Shown: positions 1 to 7,100 of the stretch, in pieces | How positions within the stretch are numbered: position 1 is the stretch's first letter | How the letters are laid out: each line of letters begins with the position of its first letter | Virus record (IMG/VR): IMGVR_UViG_3300009481_000057 | Location: 1-32,429 of that record | Direction: 5' to 3' (one strand) | From: a virus | DNA: 32,429 nucleotides | Notes under the pieces: model-generated | The model's database searches: none | Told to the model about the DNA's origin: nothing | What the model saw: only the letters and a program-made list of their open reading frames with translations | Made by a program: the position numbers and the translations under genes

Positions 1-693
1 AGAGAGCCCATCAGAGCTCGAGAAAAGTTTCATATAGAAAACTTTGATTGGACCGAAAAACAAAAAGAGTTTATTAAGATAGCTCTAAATAAAGAGTCAA
101 AGATATTATTTGCCAAAGGTCCAGCTGGATGCTCTAAAACCCTTTTAAGTGTTTATTGTGCTTTGCATTTATTAAACGAAGGTAAGGTCTCCGAAATAGT
201 TTATGTAAGGTCTGCTGTAGAAAGTTCTGATTCCAGAATGGGCTTCTTGCCGGGAGACGCAGACCAAAAGCTTCATTTCTATAATTTGCCATTCCTTCAT
301 AAGTTAGAAGAGTTAGTGTGTCCTAATGTAATTAAAAAACTTCAGAAAGATGAAAGAGTATCCACTTACCCAGTAAATTTCTGTAGAGGTATGAGTTGGA
401 ATTCTAAATGTCTGATATTTGACGAATGCCAAAATAGCACGGTAAAAGAGATAGTTACTGTATTGACTAGATTAGGTATGAGCTCTAAATGCTTTGTGTT
501 AGCTGACCCTGCTCAGACTGACTTAAAGAACGGAGCCAGAGGAGGTTTTGAAAAAATACAAAACTTATTTACAGATAAAGAAAGCAAGGACTTTGGTATA
601 AATACTTTTGAGTTTGACGAATCCGATGTGGTGAGATCAGAGCTTGTCAAATTTTTAGTGACAAAATTTAAAGACGTTACAACTGTGAGTTAG
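1..693 (+). CDS. phoH: PhoH-like ATPase, 5' truncated by window edge
   Basis: The frame is open from the first base, so the N-terminus lies outside the window and about 230 codons are visible. A Walker A motif GPAGCSKT sits at visible codons 40-47 and a Walker B CLIFDE at 137-142. Between them is the PhoH-family block VRSAVESSDSRMGFLPGD, which closely resembles the usual RPAVE...GFLPGD signature. PhoH proteins are cytoplasmic NTPases, sometimes linked to RNA metabolism, and are common in marine phages, where their role is unclear. The TTG at 163 is not the true start because the P-loop lies upstream of it. The TAG stop overlaps the end of the convergent minus-strand gene by 4 bases. Family assignment is firm; function during infection is not. 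Confidence 0.93.
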   Translation, partial: REPIRAREKFHIENFDWTEKQKEFIKIALNKESKILFAKGPAGCSKTLLSVYCALHLLNEGKVSEIVYVRSAVESSDSRMGFLPGDADQKLHFYNLPFLHKLEELVCPNVIKKLQKDERVSTYPVNFCRGMSWNSKCLIFDECQNSTVKEIVTVLTRLGMSSKCFVLADPAQTDLKNGARGGFEKIQNLFTDKESKDFGINTFEFDESDVVRSELVKFLVTKFKDVTTVS

Positions 694-989
694 TCATCTT
701 TTTTATCAACAACTGTCTGCCTCCATCCATCTTTATGTAAGATGTTGGTTAAAGTGCTGCAGAACCTTCTCACTTTTGTCTCAGATACATCCCAAAAGAA
801 AGCGTGAAAGACTTCCTCCATCATTACTGCCATTTCTCTTTTTGGTGGAAGATCAGGTGAAACATGAATCTTCGGACCTTTATAGTCAGGTGGATCACAT
901 AGGCCATCTGCGTTATAACTATAGTGAGGGCTTTTTCTGAAGATCTTATACTTTATCCCATCGTTATTAGTAAATGTGTAATTAGACAT
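690..989 (-). CDS. Small protein with degenerate zincin-like EExxH motif
   Basis: This 99-residue protein is the only convincing minus-strand gene. Residues 58-62 read EEVFH, followed by AFFWDVSE, a layout like the HExxH helix of small phage zincins (a helix, then W/D...SE) but with Glu in place of the first His. The N-terminal half contains a possible strand (IHVSPDLPP) just before that helix, as in ImmA/IrrE or DUF45-like peptidase folds. The missing His suggests loss of catalysis or altered metal binding. It converges on phoH, with a 4-base overlap, and diverges from the zinc-ribbon gene across about 60 bases. No family is assigned with certainty. Coding status is supported by length, full openness and placement between tightly packed genes. 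Confidence 0.65.
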   Translation of the reverse strand: MSNYTFTNNDGIKYKIFRKSPHYSYNADGLCDPPDYKGPKIHVSPDLPPKREMAVMMEEVFHAFFWDVSETKVRRFCSTLTNILHKDGWRQTVVDKKDD

Positions 990-1049
990 AACATTTTTTG
1001 TGTAAATTAGTGTCTAGTTGTAATAACTATTTGCTTAGTTATAAAAGAT
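990..1049. promoter_or_regulatory. Divergent intergenic region with inverted repeat
   Basis: This AT-rich gap separates the minus-strand gene from the start of the + strand run. It contains GTGTAAATT at 1000-1008, resembling the element seen before several later genes. It also holds a perfect 7-base inverted repeat, ATAACTA (1023-1029) and TAGTTAT (1036-1042), separated by 6 bases and ending 7 bases before the next ATG. It is a plausible promoter or operator for one or both directions. No clear Shine-Dalgarno sequence precedes the ATG at 1050. Confidence 0.4.
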
Positions 1050-1379
1050 ATGTCTAAGTTCAACAAAGTTACTTATTGTAAAAACTGTGGTGGCTCTAAC
1101 CCTTGGGTTATGGAAGCTAAGAGTTCTTTATTGCAAAAACCAAAATTCTGTACGTCTTGTGGAACCAATTTGTCCACAGGTCAAAAGCCAGCGGCTAGCA
1201 TAAAAGAGGTTGCGGCAGCAGTTGAAGTCAAGGAAGAAGAGGTTTCGATCAGTAGAGACATACCTCCTCTTGAGCTAGATTTACAAGAATGTTATTTTCC
1301 TAAAAGAGACTCTCAAGCTCTGGGTAACTTATTAAAACCAGTACCTAAAGAAGATGCCCAAGAAGAAGGCTTGCAGTAA
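1050..1379 (+). CDS. Zinc-ribbon protein, hypothetical
   Basis: This 109-residue protein has two CxxC knuckles, C10-x2-C13 and C34-x2-C37 (YCKNC and FCTSCG), giving a short N-terminal zinc ribbon. The remainder is low complexity and acidic (VEVKEEEVSISRD) and probably disordered. Zinc ribbons of this type occur in nucleic-acid-binding and transcription-associated proteins, but nothing here fixes a substrate. Its 3' end overlaps the start of the sigma factor gene by 26 bases in another frame, so the two are probably co-transcribed and the ribbon protein may act with the sigma factor. That link is inference from position only. Confidence 0.75.
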   Translation: MSKFNKVTYCKNCGGSNPWVMEAKSSLLQKPKFCTSCGTNLSTGQKPAASIKEVAAAVEVKEEEVSISRDIPPLELDLQECYFPKRDSQALGNLLKPVPKEDAQEEGLQ

Positions 1380-2052
1380 AAAATTAAAATTTGAAGATTG
1401 TATAGAGTTAATAGACAGAGAGATTTCTAAAAGAAAGAATAAGTGGACTCTAACATCTATAGCTTGGATGGATTTTGACGATATTTCTCAAATTCTTAAA
1501 ATACATATTTTCAAGAAGTGGCATCTTTACGATGAGTCAAAGCCTTTGGCTCCTTGGCTTAATAGGATAATTTCAAATCAACTTAAAAATCTCATTAGAA
1601 ACAATTATAGTAATTATTGTAAACCTTGTTTAAAGTGCGCAGCTTCAGAACCAGACTCAGCATGTTCTATATACGGAACTCAAGATGGTAGATGTCCATT
1701 GTTTAAATCGTGGCTTCAGAAAAAGAAACCAGCTTATGATGTAAAGATGGCGTTGCCTCTAGAGAATCATAAAGAGCAGATTAATGAGACCGAGATATCT
1801 TCAGCTAACATAGAATTAGGTATTCAAAAGTTAAACTTTAAATTAAAAGAAATTTTAAAACCTAATGAGTGGATAGTCTACGAAGGATTCTATATAGATA
1901 ATAAGACAGAACAAGAGATAGCTCAAACTTTAAATTTTAAAACAACAGAGAAGAATAGAACACCGGGATACAAACAAATAAAGAATATACAAAAAGCTAT
2001 TATAACTAAAGCAAGAAAGATTTTAGAAAAGAATGATTTAGATTGGATATGA
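1354..2052 (+). CDS. Sigma-70-like late transcription factor (T4 gp55-like)
   Basis: This 232-residue protein has a region-2-like segment at residues 38-84 (FDDISQ, FKKWHLYD, PWLNRIISNQLKNLIRN), the helical pattern that binds core polymerase and the -10 element. A C-terminal helix-turn-helix of region-4 type lies near 170-225 (EWIVYEGFY, EQEIAQTL, then a basic helix). Between them sits a cysteine cluster, C89, C92, C95, C104 and C114, which could bind metal and is not a standard sigma feature. By analogy with T4 gp55 it would direct host RNA polymerase to late promoters. Its start overlaps the zinc-ribbon gene and its stop overlaps the next ATG (ATGA). The sigma assignment is good; the late role is inferred from family and context. 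Confidence 0.8.
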   Translation: MPKKKACSKKLKFEDCIELIDREISKRKNKWTLTSIAWMDFDDISQILKIHIFKKWHLYDESKPLAPWLNRIISNQLKNLIRNNYSNYCKPCLKCAASEPDSACSIYGTQDGRCPLFKSWLQKKKPAYDVKMALPLENHKEQINETEISSANIELGIQKLNFKLKEILKPNEWIVYEGFYIDNKTEQEIAQTLNFKTTEKNRTPGYKQIKNIQKAIITKARKILEKNDLDWI

Positions 2053-3140
2053 CTTTAACTAATGAACAAAAATTTGCTCTTACTTCTGTAAGGGATAGAT
2101 TCTTAGCTGGTGAAGAAGTTGACATATCATTAATGTACTTAATACAGGATGTCGCAGGTTTCACAGGAAGGGATGGTAGAAGTAAAGAGGGTAGGGCTGT
2201 AAAAGCTTATCTTAGTGAAATAGATTTCAACGCAATACCAGCCAGTGAATATCAGAAAGTAGACAAGCCAGAATTATCCGAAGAGCAGAAAGAATTCATT
2301 GCAAATCATAGGGGTACAATGAAATATGTTGAGATGTCTCGTATAATTTTTGGAGACGAGACTCTGACAAGCTTAAGCGCGGAAACTAGAATGGTCACAG
2401 ACTATTGCAAAAGTTTAGAAGGTCAAGATTTTGAAACGCCAGAAGAAGATCAAGAGAGATTTGAGTACAAGCCACCTAAGCATCCTGACAGGGTACTGAG
2501 TAGAGTTAATAGGTTTATCCATGATAGCGGAATAGATAAAGATAGAATAACTCCAAGGCAGAAAAAGAATTTAGAAAAGTTGATGGGCTACCTTCATACT
2601 TTTAGATTTGTTCATCAAATAAGTAACTATGAACATGAAACAGAAAGAGAGTTGTTTGAATCTTCTTTTGTTAGATACACACACGACAAGGCAGATTTAA
2701 CACAAGAAGAAGTTGATCAATATATAGTCTTATCTGGAGAAGTGGTTATAGCATCTAACATTCAGAGAAGAGTTGGCAGGCTTCAGAGACTACTTGATGA
2801 TACAGCTAACGATAACGAGGGCAGAAGAATCTCCATGAGTTTAGTTGAGGCTATAAGCACGGCGCAGAGTGAGTATAACTCTTGTGTTAATAGACAACAT
2901 AAGTTATTAAGTGATTTAAAGCAGAAAAGAAGTGATAGGTTAAGTAAGCAAGTTCAAGAAAATGCCAGCATACTCAACTTAGTAGAAACTTGGAAGGAAG
3001 AACAAAGCCGTAAGGAACTCATAAAGATGGCGGAGCTTAGAAAGAAAGCTATTAAAGATGAGGTCGATAAGCTTACAACTATTGATGATATTAAAGCTAG
3101 AATATTTGGCTTATCAGAGGAGGAAGCAATAAATGGATAA
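2049..3140 (+). CDS. Possible terminase small subunit, helical DNA-packaging protein
   Basis: The chosen ATG overlaps the sigma stop (ATGA) and gives 363 residues; a TTG two codons earlier is less likely. The N-terminal third carries two similar helical segments (around residues 25-55 and 85-125, the second MKYVEMSRIIFG) that could be helix-turn-helix units reading DNA. The C-terminal third, from about 228, is strongly helical and charged, with RQHKLLSDLKQKRSDR and a long coiled coil ending in FGLSEEE. Two HTH-like units plus an oligomerising coiled coil, placed two genes before the large terminase, fit a small terminase subunit. Sequence identity alone does not prove this. An alternative is a transcription or replication accessory protein. 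Confidence 0.45.
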   Translation: MTLTNEQKFALTSVRDRFLAGEEVDISLMYLIQDVAGFTGRDGRSKEGRAVKAYLSEIDFNAIPASEYQKVDKPELSEEQKEFIANHRGTMKYVEMSRIIFGDETLTSLSAETRMVTDYCKSLEGQDFETPEEDQERFEYKPPKHPDRVLSRVNRFIHDSGIDKDRITPRQKKNLEKLMGYLHTFRFVHQISNYEHETERELFESSFVRYTHDKADLTQEEVDQYIVLSGEVVIASNIQRRVGRLQRLLDDTANDNEGRRISMSLVEAISTAQSEYNSCVNRQHKLLSDLKQKRSDRLSKQVQENASILNLVETWKEEQSRKELIKMAELRKKAIKDEVDKLTTIDDIKARIFGLSEEEAING

Positions 3141-4089
3141 ACCACTTAGTGAATGTATGAAGATGGAGCATGTCTGTAAGATAGACGGAGAGAAGTTCGA
3201 AACAGAGAAGAAGTTACATATGCATCTCCGTAAACATAAAATGCGTATGGCTGAATATTATCAAAAGTATTACCCAAGGAGAGACTTACTTACTGGAGAT
3301 TTAATTAAATTTAAAAATAAAGCTCATTACTTTGCTAATTACTTTAATTCTAGACCTAATATGAAAAAGTATTTAGAATCCGCTTCTGAAGAAGATGCTA
3401 GAAAGTTTTGCGTACAAGTTATTAAAGATAGAATGGAGAGAAGAAAGATTAAATATTCTCCTACTCAAGTGGAACTTCGTTCGTCAATGATGCCACCTAT
3501 ATTTTATTATCAAAAACTTTTTGGTAACTATTATGACCTGTGTTGGGATCTTGGGTTATTAAAAAGATTTAATAAGCTACCTAAAAATGAGATAAAAGAA
3601 AGCATAGAAGAGGGTTATGAAATTGTAGTTGACACAAGAGAACAGAAACCTTTAAACATTAATTATGGAACTAGGAGAGAAGGTTTAAAATTTGCAGATT
3701 ACTGGCTTGACAAAGAAGGTAATAAATGTTATGTAGAAAGAAAAGAGACTAAAGATTTTATAGGCACATTTACTGGTGGCTGCGATAGGTTCTCTAGAGA
3801 ATTAGAAAGAGCAGAAGAGCAAGATGCTTATGTTGTTGTAGTCGTAGAAAATTCTTTAGATAACATGATGAAGTTTAACTATTTAAAATACATCACCAAA
3901 AAGGTTCAGGTTACTCCAGAGTACGTTATGAGAAATGTGAGAGACATTATACAGAAGCATGATAACGTACAGTTTTTATTTGCAAAAGGTAGGACAGAGG
4001 CTACTAGATTAACTAGAAAACTTTTCTTCTGCGGGGAAGATTACAAAAAATTAGATTTGCAGTTAGCTTACGATCTTAAGTTATTATAA
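3133..4089 (+). CDS. ERCC4-fold nuclease with degenerate N-terminal zinc finger
   Basis: This 318-residue protein carries the XPF/Mus81 (ERCC4) nuclease signature: VVDTREQKPL (D167, E170), then YVERKETKDF (E202-R203-K204, D208) and DRFSRELERAEE. These acidic and basic residues form the metal-dependent active site in this family, which cuts branched DNA. The N-terminus has a C2H2-like stretch (VCKIDGEKF...LHMHLRKH) in which the second Cys is Asp, followed by a phage-typical block YYQKYYPRRDLLTG and FKNKAHYFANYFNSR. It overlaps the upstream gene by 8 bases with a strong GAGGAGGAA ribosome site, and its stop overlaps the terminase ATG. It may resolve branched DNA before packaging, a job done by gp49 in T4. 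That role is inference. Confidence 0.82.
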   Translation: MDKPLSECMKMEHVCKIDGEKFETEKKLHMHLRKHKMRMAEYYQKYYPRRDLLTGDLIKFKNKAHYFANYFNSRPNMKKYLESASEEDARKFCVQVIKDRMERRKIKYSPTQVELRSSMMPPIFYYQKLFGNYYDLCWDLGLLKRFNKLPKNEIKESIEEGYEIVVDTREQKPLNINYGTRREGLKFADYWLDKEGNKCYVERKETKDFIGTFTGGCDRFSRELERAEEQDAYVVVVVENSLDNMMKFNYLKYITKKVQVTPEYVMRNVRDIIQKHDNVQFLFAKGRTEATRLTRKLFFCGEDYKKLDLQLAYDLKLL

Positions 4090-5942
4090 TGTGGTCAAGT
4101 CCTGAAAAGTACGAAAGAGAAGTCGAAGATGTCAATAGTAGATTGGCTAAGATAGAAGGCTTCCTAGAGGAGAAAGAAGCTCGTAGTACTTTAGCTCAGT
4201 TTCTTAGAAACAATTTATATTTTACCACTTTTCTATTGACTGGTATAAAACTAGCCCCATTTCAAGAGATAACTCTAAGGGGTATGTTCAATCGAAACTT
4301 CAGTATGTGTGTCTGGGGTCGTGGCTGTGGAAAATCTTTCATAGCTTCGATTTATTGTTTTCTGCAATGTATATTTGAACCAAACACTAAGATACTTATA
4401 GCTGGCCCTACTTTTCGTACAGCGAGGTTTATATTTAACAATATAGAAAAGATAGTAGAAACGAAGGAGGCTACTCTTCTAGCTCAAGCTTTTGGCGCGA
4501 AGGCTAAAAGAAACGATCAATACGAATGGAAGATAAACGGGGGCACTATAACTGCTATTCCTTTAAGTGGTGAAAAGATTCGTGGTTTTCGTGCTAACAT
4601 ACTTGTTCTTGATGAGTATCTACTATTGCCGGAAGACATAATTAGAAACGTACTTATGCCATTCCTTGTCGCGCCTCAAGATATGAAGCGCAGAATGGAG
4701 ATAAAAGAAATAGAAGATAAGCTAGTAGCTGACGGGATAATAAAAGAAGAAGAGAGAACTAAGTTTGAGAATAAATCTAAGATGATAGCTCTATCATCAG
4801 CTAGTTACACTTTCGAAAATCTTTACAAGACTTATCAAGAGTGGGTCAACAAAATTCAGTCAGACGAAGAAGTTGGCGATGCCAAATACTTTGTTTCTCA
4901 GATGGGTTACGAGTCCTTGCCTGAGGAAATGATAGACAGGACGATTATTGAAGAAGCTCAAGAGGGAGGCTCATCACACTTTTCATTTCAGCGGGAATAT
5001 TGCGCTCAGTTTACGGATGGTAGCGATAGTTATTTCAGCGCAAAGAAAATGGAGATGTGTACTCTCAAGGGGGACGAAGAGCCCTGTACCTTAATGGTAG
5101 GTAGGGGCGGAAAGCGTTACGTTATGGGTATTGACCCTAACATGAGCGATAGCCCCACGGCTGACTATTTTGCTATGTCTGTCATGGAGATAGATGATGA
5201 TACAGGGCAGGGAACTTTAGTGCATACTTATGCTGGGTTAGGTAGTTTAAATAAACATGTAAAATATTTAGCTTATATTCTTCAGGCTTTTAATATTGTT
5301 TTTATATGTCTTGATAATGCTGGCTCTGATACATATTTAGATAGTTGTAATGAATCTCAATTTTTTAAAGATGTAGGTATAAATTTAAAAACCATACCTT
5401 TAAACTCTGATGCAGAAGGTATAGAATATCAAAAATCTATAAAGCAAGCTAAACAAAAATACAATCAAGAAAATTATCAAATTTGTTTTAATCAAGTATT
5501 TACTAGTAATTTTATTCGTAGGGCTAACGAACATCTTCAAGCTTGCATAGACTATAAGAAGATTTGGTTCGCTTCTAGGACAGCTTCTAACGAATCCTTT
5601 TTCAACAGGACTAGCTCCATAAGATTGCCGTACCCTAAAAAACTAGTATTTATTGATGATCGGAAAGACTGGTCTATGCTTGATTTTATTGAGCATCAGG
5701 ACGATATGATTTATCAAACTAAAAAACAATGCAGCTTGGTTGAGCATAAATCAACAGCTAGAGGCTCACAGAACTTCGATCTTCCTCAACACCTCAAAAG
5801 ATCCACTTCAGCTAACAAAGCAAGAAAAGATAATTATTCTTCATTAATGTTGGCGAATTGGGGGCTTAAGCTCTATAACGACATAACTAAGGCCGAAATC
5901 AACACTAATAAAGAAACTTTCGAGCCTATAATGCTTTTTTAA
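4089..5942 (+). CDS. terL: Terminase large subunit
   Basis: This 617-residue packaging motor has both expected halves. The ATPase has Walker A WGRGCGKS (76-83), Walker B ILVLDE (171-176) and a coupling motif SSAS (236-239). The RNase-H-fold nuclease shows GIDPNMSD (D349), ICLDNAGSD (D409) and a late acidic motif QDDMIYQ near residues 537-543. It translocates DNA into the prohead and cuts concatemers. The ATG overlaps the upstream stop (TAATG). Length is normal for T4-like enzymes. Codon choice becomes more AT-rich around 5230-5520, which may reflect patchwork ancestry or nothing more. The next gene is a fibre-like protein rather than the portal, an unusual interruption of the usual terL-portal order. 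Confidence 0.95.
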   Translation: MWSSPEKYEREVEDVNSRLAKIEGFLEEKEARSTLAQFLRNNLYFTTFLLTGIKLAPFQEITLRGMFNRNFSMCVWGRGCGKSFIASIYCFLQCIFEPNTKILIAGPTFRTARFIFNNIEKIVETKEATLLAQAFGAKAKRNDQYEWKINGGTITAIPLSGEKIRGFRANILVLDEYLLLPEDIIRNVLMPFLVAPQDMKRRMEIKEIEDKLVADGIIKEEERTKFENKSKMIALSSASYTFENLYKTYQEWVNKIQSDEEVGDAKYFVSQMGYESLPEEMIDRTIIEEAQEGGSSHFSFQREYCAQFTDGSDSYFSAKKMEMCTLKGDEEPCTLMVGRGGKRYVMGIDPNMSDSPTADYFAMSVMEIDDDTGQGTLVHTYAGLGSLNKHVKYLAYILQAFNIVFICLDNAGSDTYLDSCNESQFFKDVGINLKTIPLNSDAEGIEYQKSIKQAKQKYNQENYQICFNQVFTSNFIRRANEHLQACIDYKKIWFASRTASNESFFNRTSSIRLPYPKKLVFIDDRKDWSMLDFIEHQDDMIYQTKKQCSLVEHKSTARGSQNFDLPQHLKRSTSANKARKDNYSSLMLANWGLKLYNDITKAEINTNKETFEPIMLF

Positions 5943-5951
5943 GTGTAAGTA
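5943..5951 (+). promoter_or_regulatory. GTGTAAGTA candidate late-promoter element
   Basis: GTGTAA lies just after the terminase stop and about 20 bases before the ATG at 5969. The same hexamer recurs before genes at 15574, 23702 and 30057, and as GTGTATAA at 10940 and 15132. The downstream gene lacks a clear Shine-Dalgarno sequence. Promoter activity is inference. Confidence 0.3.
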
Positions 5952-5968
5952 AAGTCGAATAAGCTTTT

Positions 5969-7099
5969 ATGCCTAGTAAGATAGCAACTGGACAAATAGA
6001 CGAGGCAGGTTTTCGAGACCTGTTCCTCAAGAAACTCTCGGGTTCTGCTACCGTTTCATCTGGATTTTATACCATAGCGAACCCGTCTGGATATGTACCT
6101 TTGGCTGATGGGCCAGAATCTCTAACTGGATACAGTGGAGATATAATGTCTAGAACATCTGGATTAATATCTAATGTTTCTGGAGCTTTGGACGCAAGTG
6201 GAACTTTGCTTTTCGATAAAGCTGTAGATGTCTCTGGCTTTGCGACTGGACTGAATCATGATACGAGTGGCTATCTTCAAACAGAAATAGAAACTGTTTC
6301 TGGAAATTTTTCTACGGTCAGTGGCGAGTTTTTAAAGTCTGGCTCTTTCTTTTATTCAACAACAGGAGATTTTAGAACTGATGCTCCCACAGGAGCTCTA
6401 TCTTACACTTCTGGAGACACTAGAGGTCTTTACGTTGTAACCGGAGATTCTACACATAAAGAAGGCTGGTCTAAAGTATCACAACATGCTGATATGACAG
6501 GTTACGTGTCTTTGTCTAGCGGGGACATAAAGACTAGCTTAGAAGCTACTGGCACTAGCCTGACAAGTTTAATATCTAATGTAAATTCAGATAGTTCAAC
6601 CAAGTTTACAGCAAAGAAAACTTTTGGAGCAGGATTAAAAACTGACTTAATGGAGCTAGGAACCAATGGAGTCACAATGCGTGTCAACTCTAATAACTCT
6701 GTTAGCTTCGATGACACAAGTGGTTCTTTAGTTACTATAGCTCCCGGTTATGGTGCTGATGCACCTGTGTTTTCTGTAACAGATAAAGCGGGACTACCTT
6801 TAGTAGATATATACGATGATGATAGGTTAAACTTTGGACCTTATGGCAAAAATCCTTTTAACATTAGCGGAGAAAAAGCTTGCTTCGGTAATTACAGATC
6901 TTACTTTAGTGGCTCTGATATCCACTTAAGCGGAGATCTTACAGTTAACGATCTAATAACAGTTAGCGGCTTATCTGGTGGATACGCTATACTATCAAAC
7001 TTACCTGAACATCCACATACAGGTGGTTTGCCTATTGGCACACTTTTCGTAAGCGGAAACAATACTGCTGGTAAAGGCAGACATTTAATGATAATTTAA
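5969..7099 (+). CDS. Fibre-like structural protein with SG repeats (TGQID paralogue 1)
   Basis: This 376-residue protein starts with IATGQIDEAGFRDLF and reaches SGFYTIANPSGYV by residue 43. The 277-residue protein at 15574 shares this N-terminal module. The body repeats short SG-centred units (LTGYSG, NVSGAL, VSGFATG, TVSGNF, TVSGEF), typical of elongated beta-rich phage fibres. The C-terminal part (from about 290) holds LSGDLTVNDLITVSGL and a closing module LPEHPHTGGLPIGTLF. It is probably a virion surface or tail-fibre-associated component. The shared N-terminus may be the attachment module. It is placed between terminase and portal, with no clear ribosome site. No enzymatic motif is visible. 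Confidence 0.65.
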   Translation: MPSKIATGQIDEAGFRDLFLKKLSGSATVSSGFYTIANPSGYVPLADGPESLTGYSGDIMSRTSGLISNVSGALDASGTLLFDKAVDVSGFATGLNHDTSGYLQTEIETVSGNFSTVSGEFLKSGSFFYSTTGDFRTDAPTGALSYTSGDTRGLYVVTGDSTHKEGWSKVSQHADMTGYVSLSSGDIKTSLEATGTSLTSLISNVNSDSSTKFTAKKTFGAGLKTDLMELGTNGVTMRVNSNNSVSFDDTSGSLVTIAPGYGADAPVFSVTDKAGLPLVDIYDDDRLNFGPYGKNPFNISGEKACFGNYRSYFSGSDIHLSGDLTVNDLITVSGLSGGYAILSNLPEHPHTGGLPIGTLFVSGNNTAGKGRHLMII

Positions 7100-7100
7100 A

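Noticed and set aside
2043-2048. TTG at 2043 as start of the possible small terminase
   Set aside because: The ATG two codons later overlaps the upstream stop (ATGA), a pattern used repeatedly in this genome.
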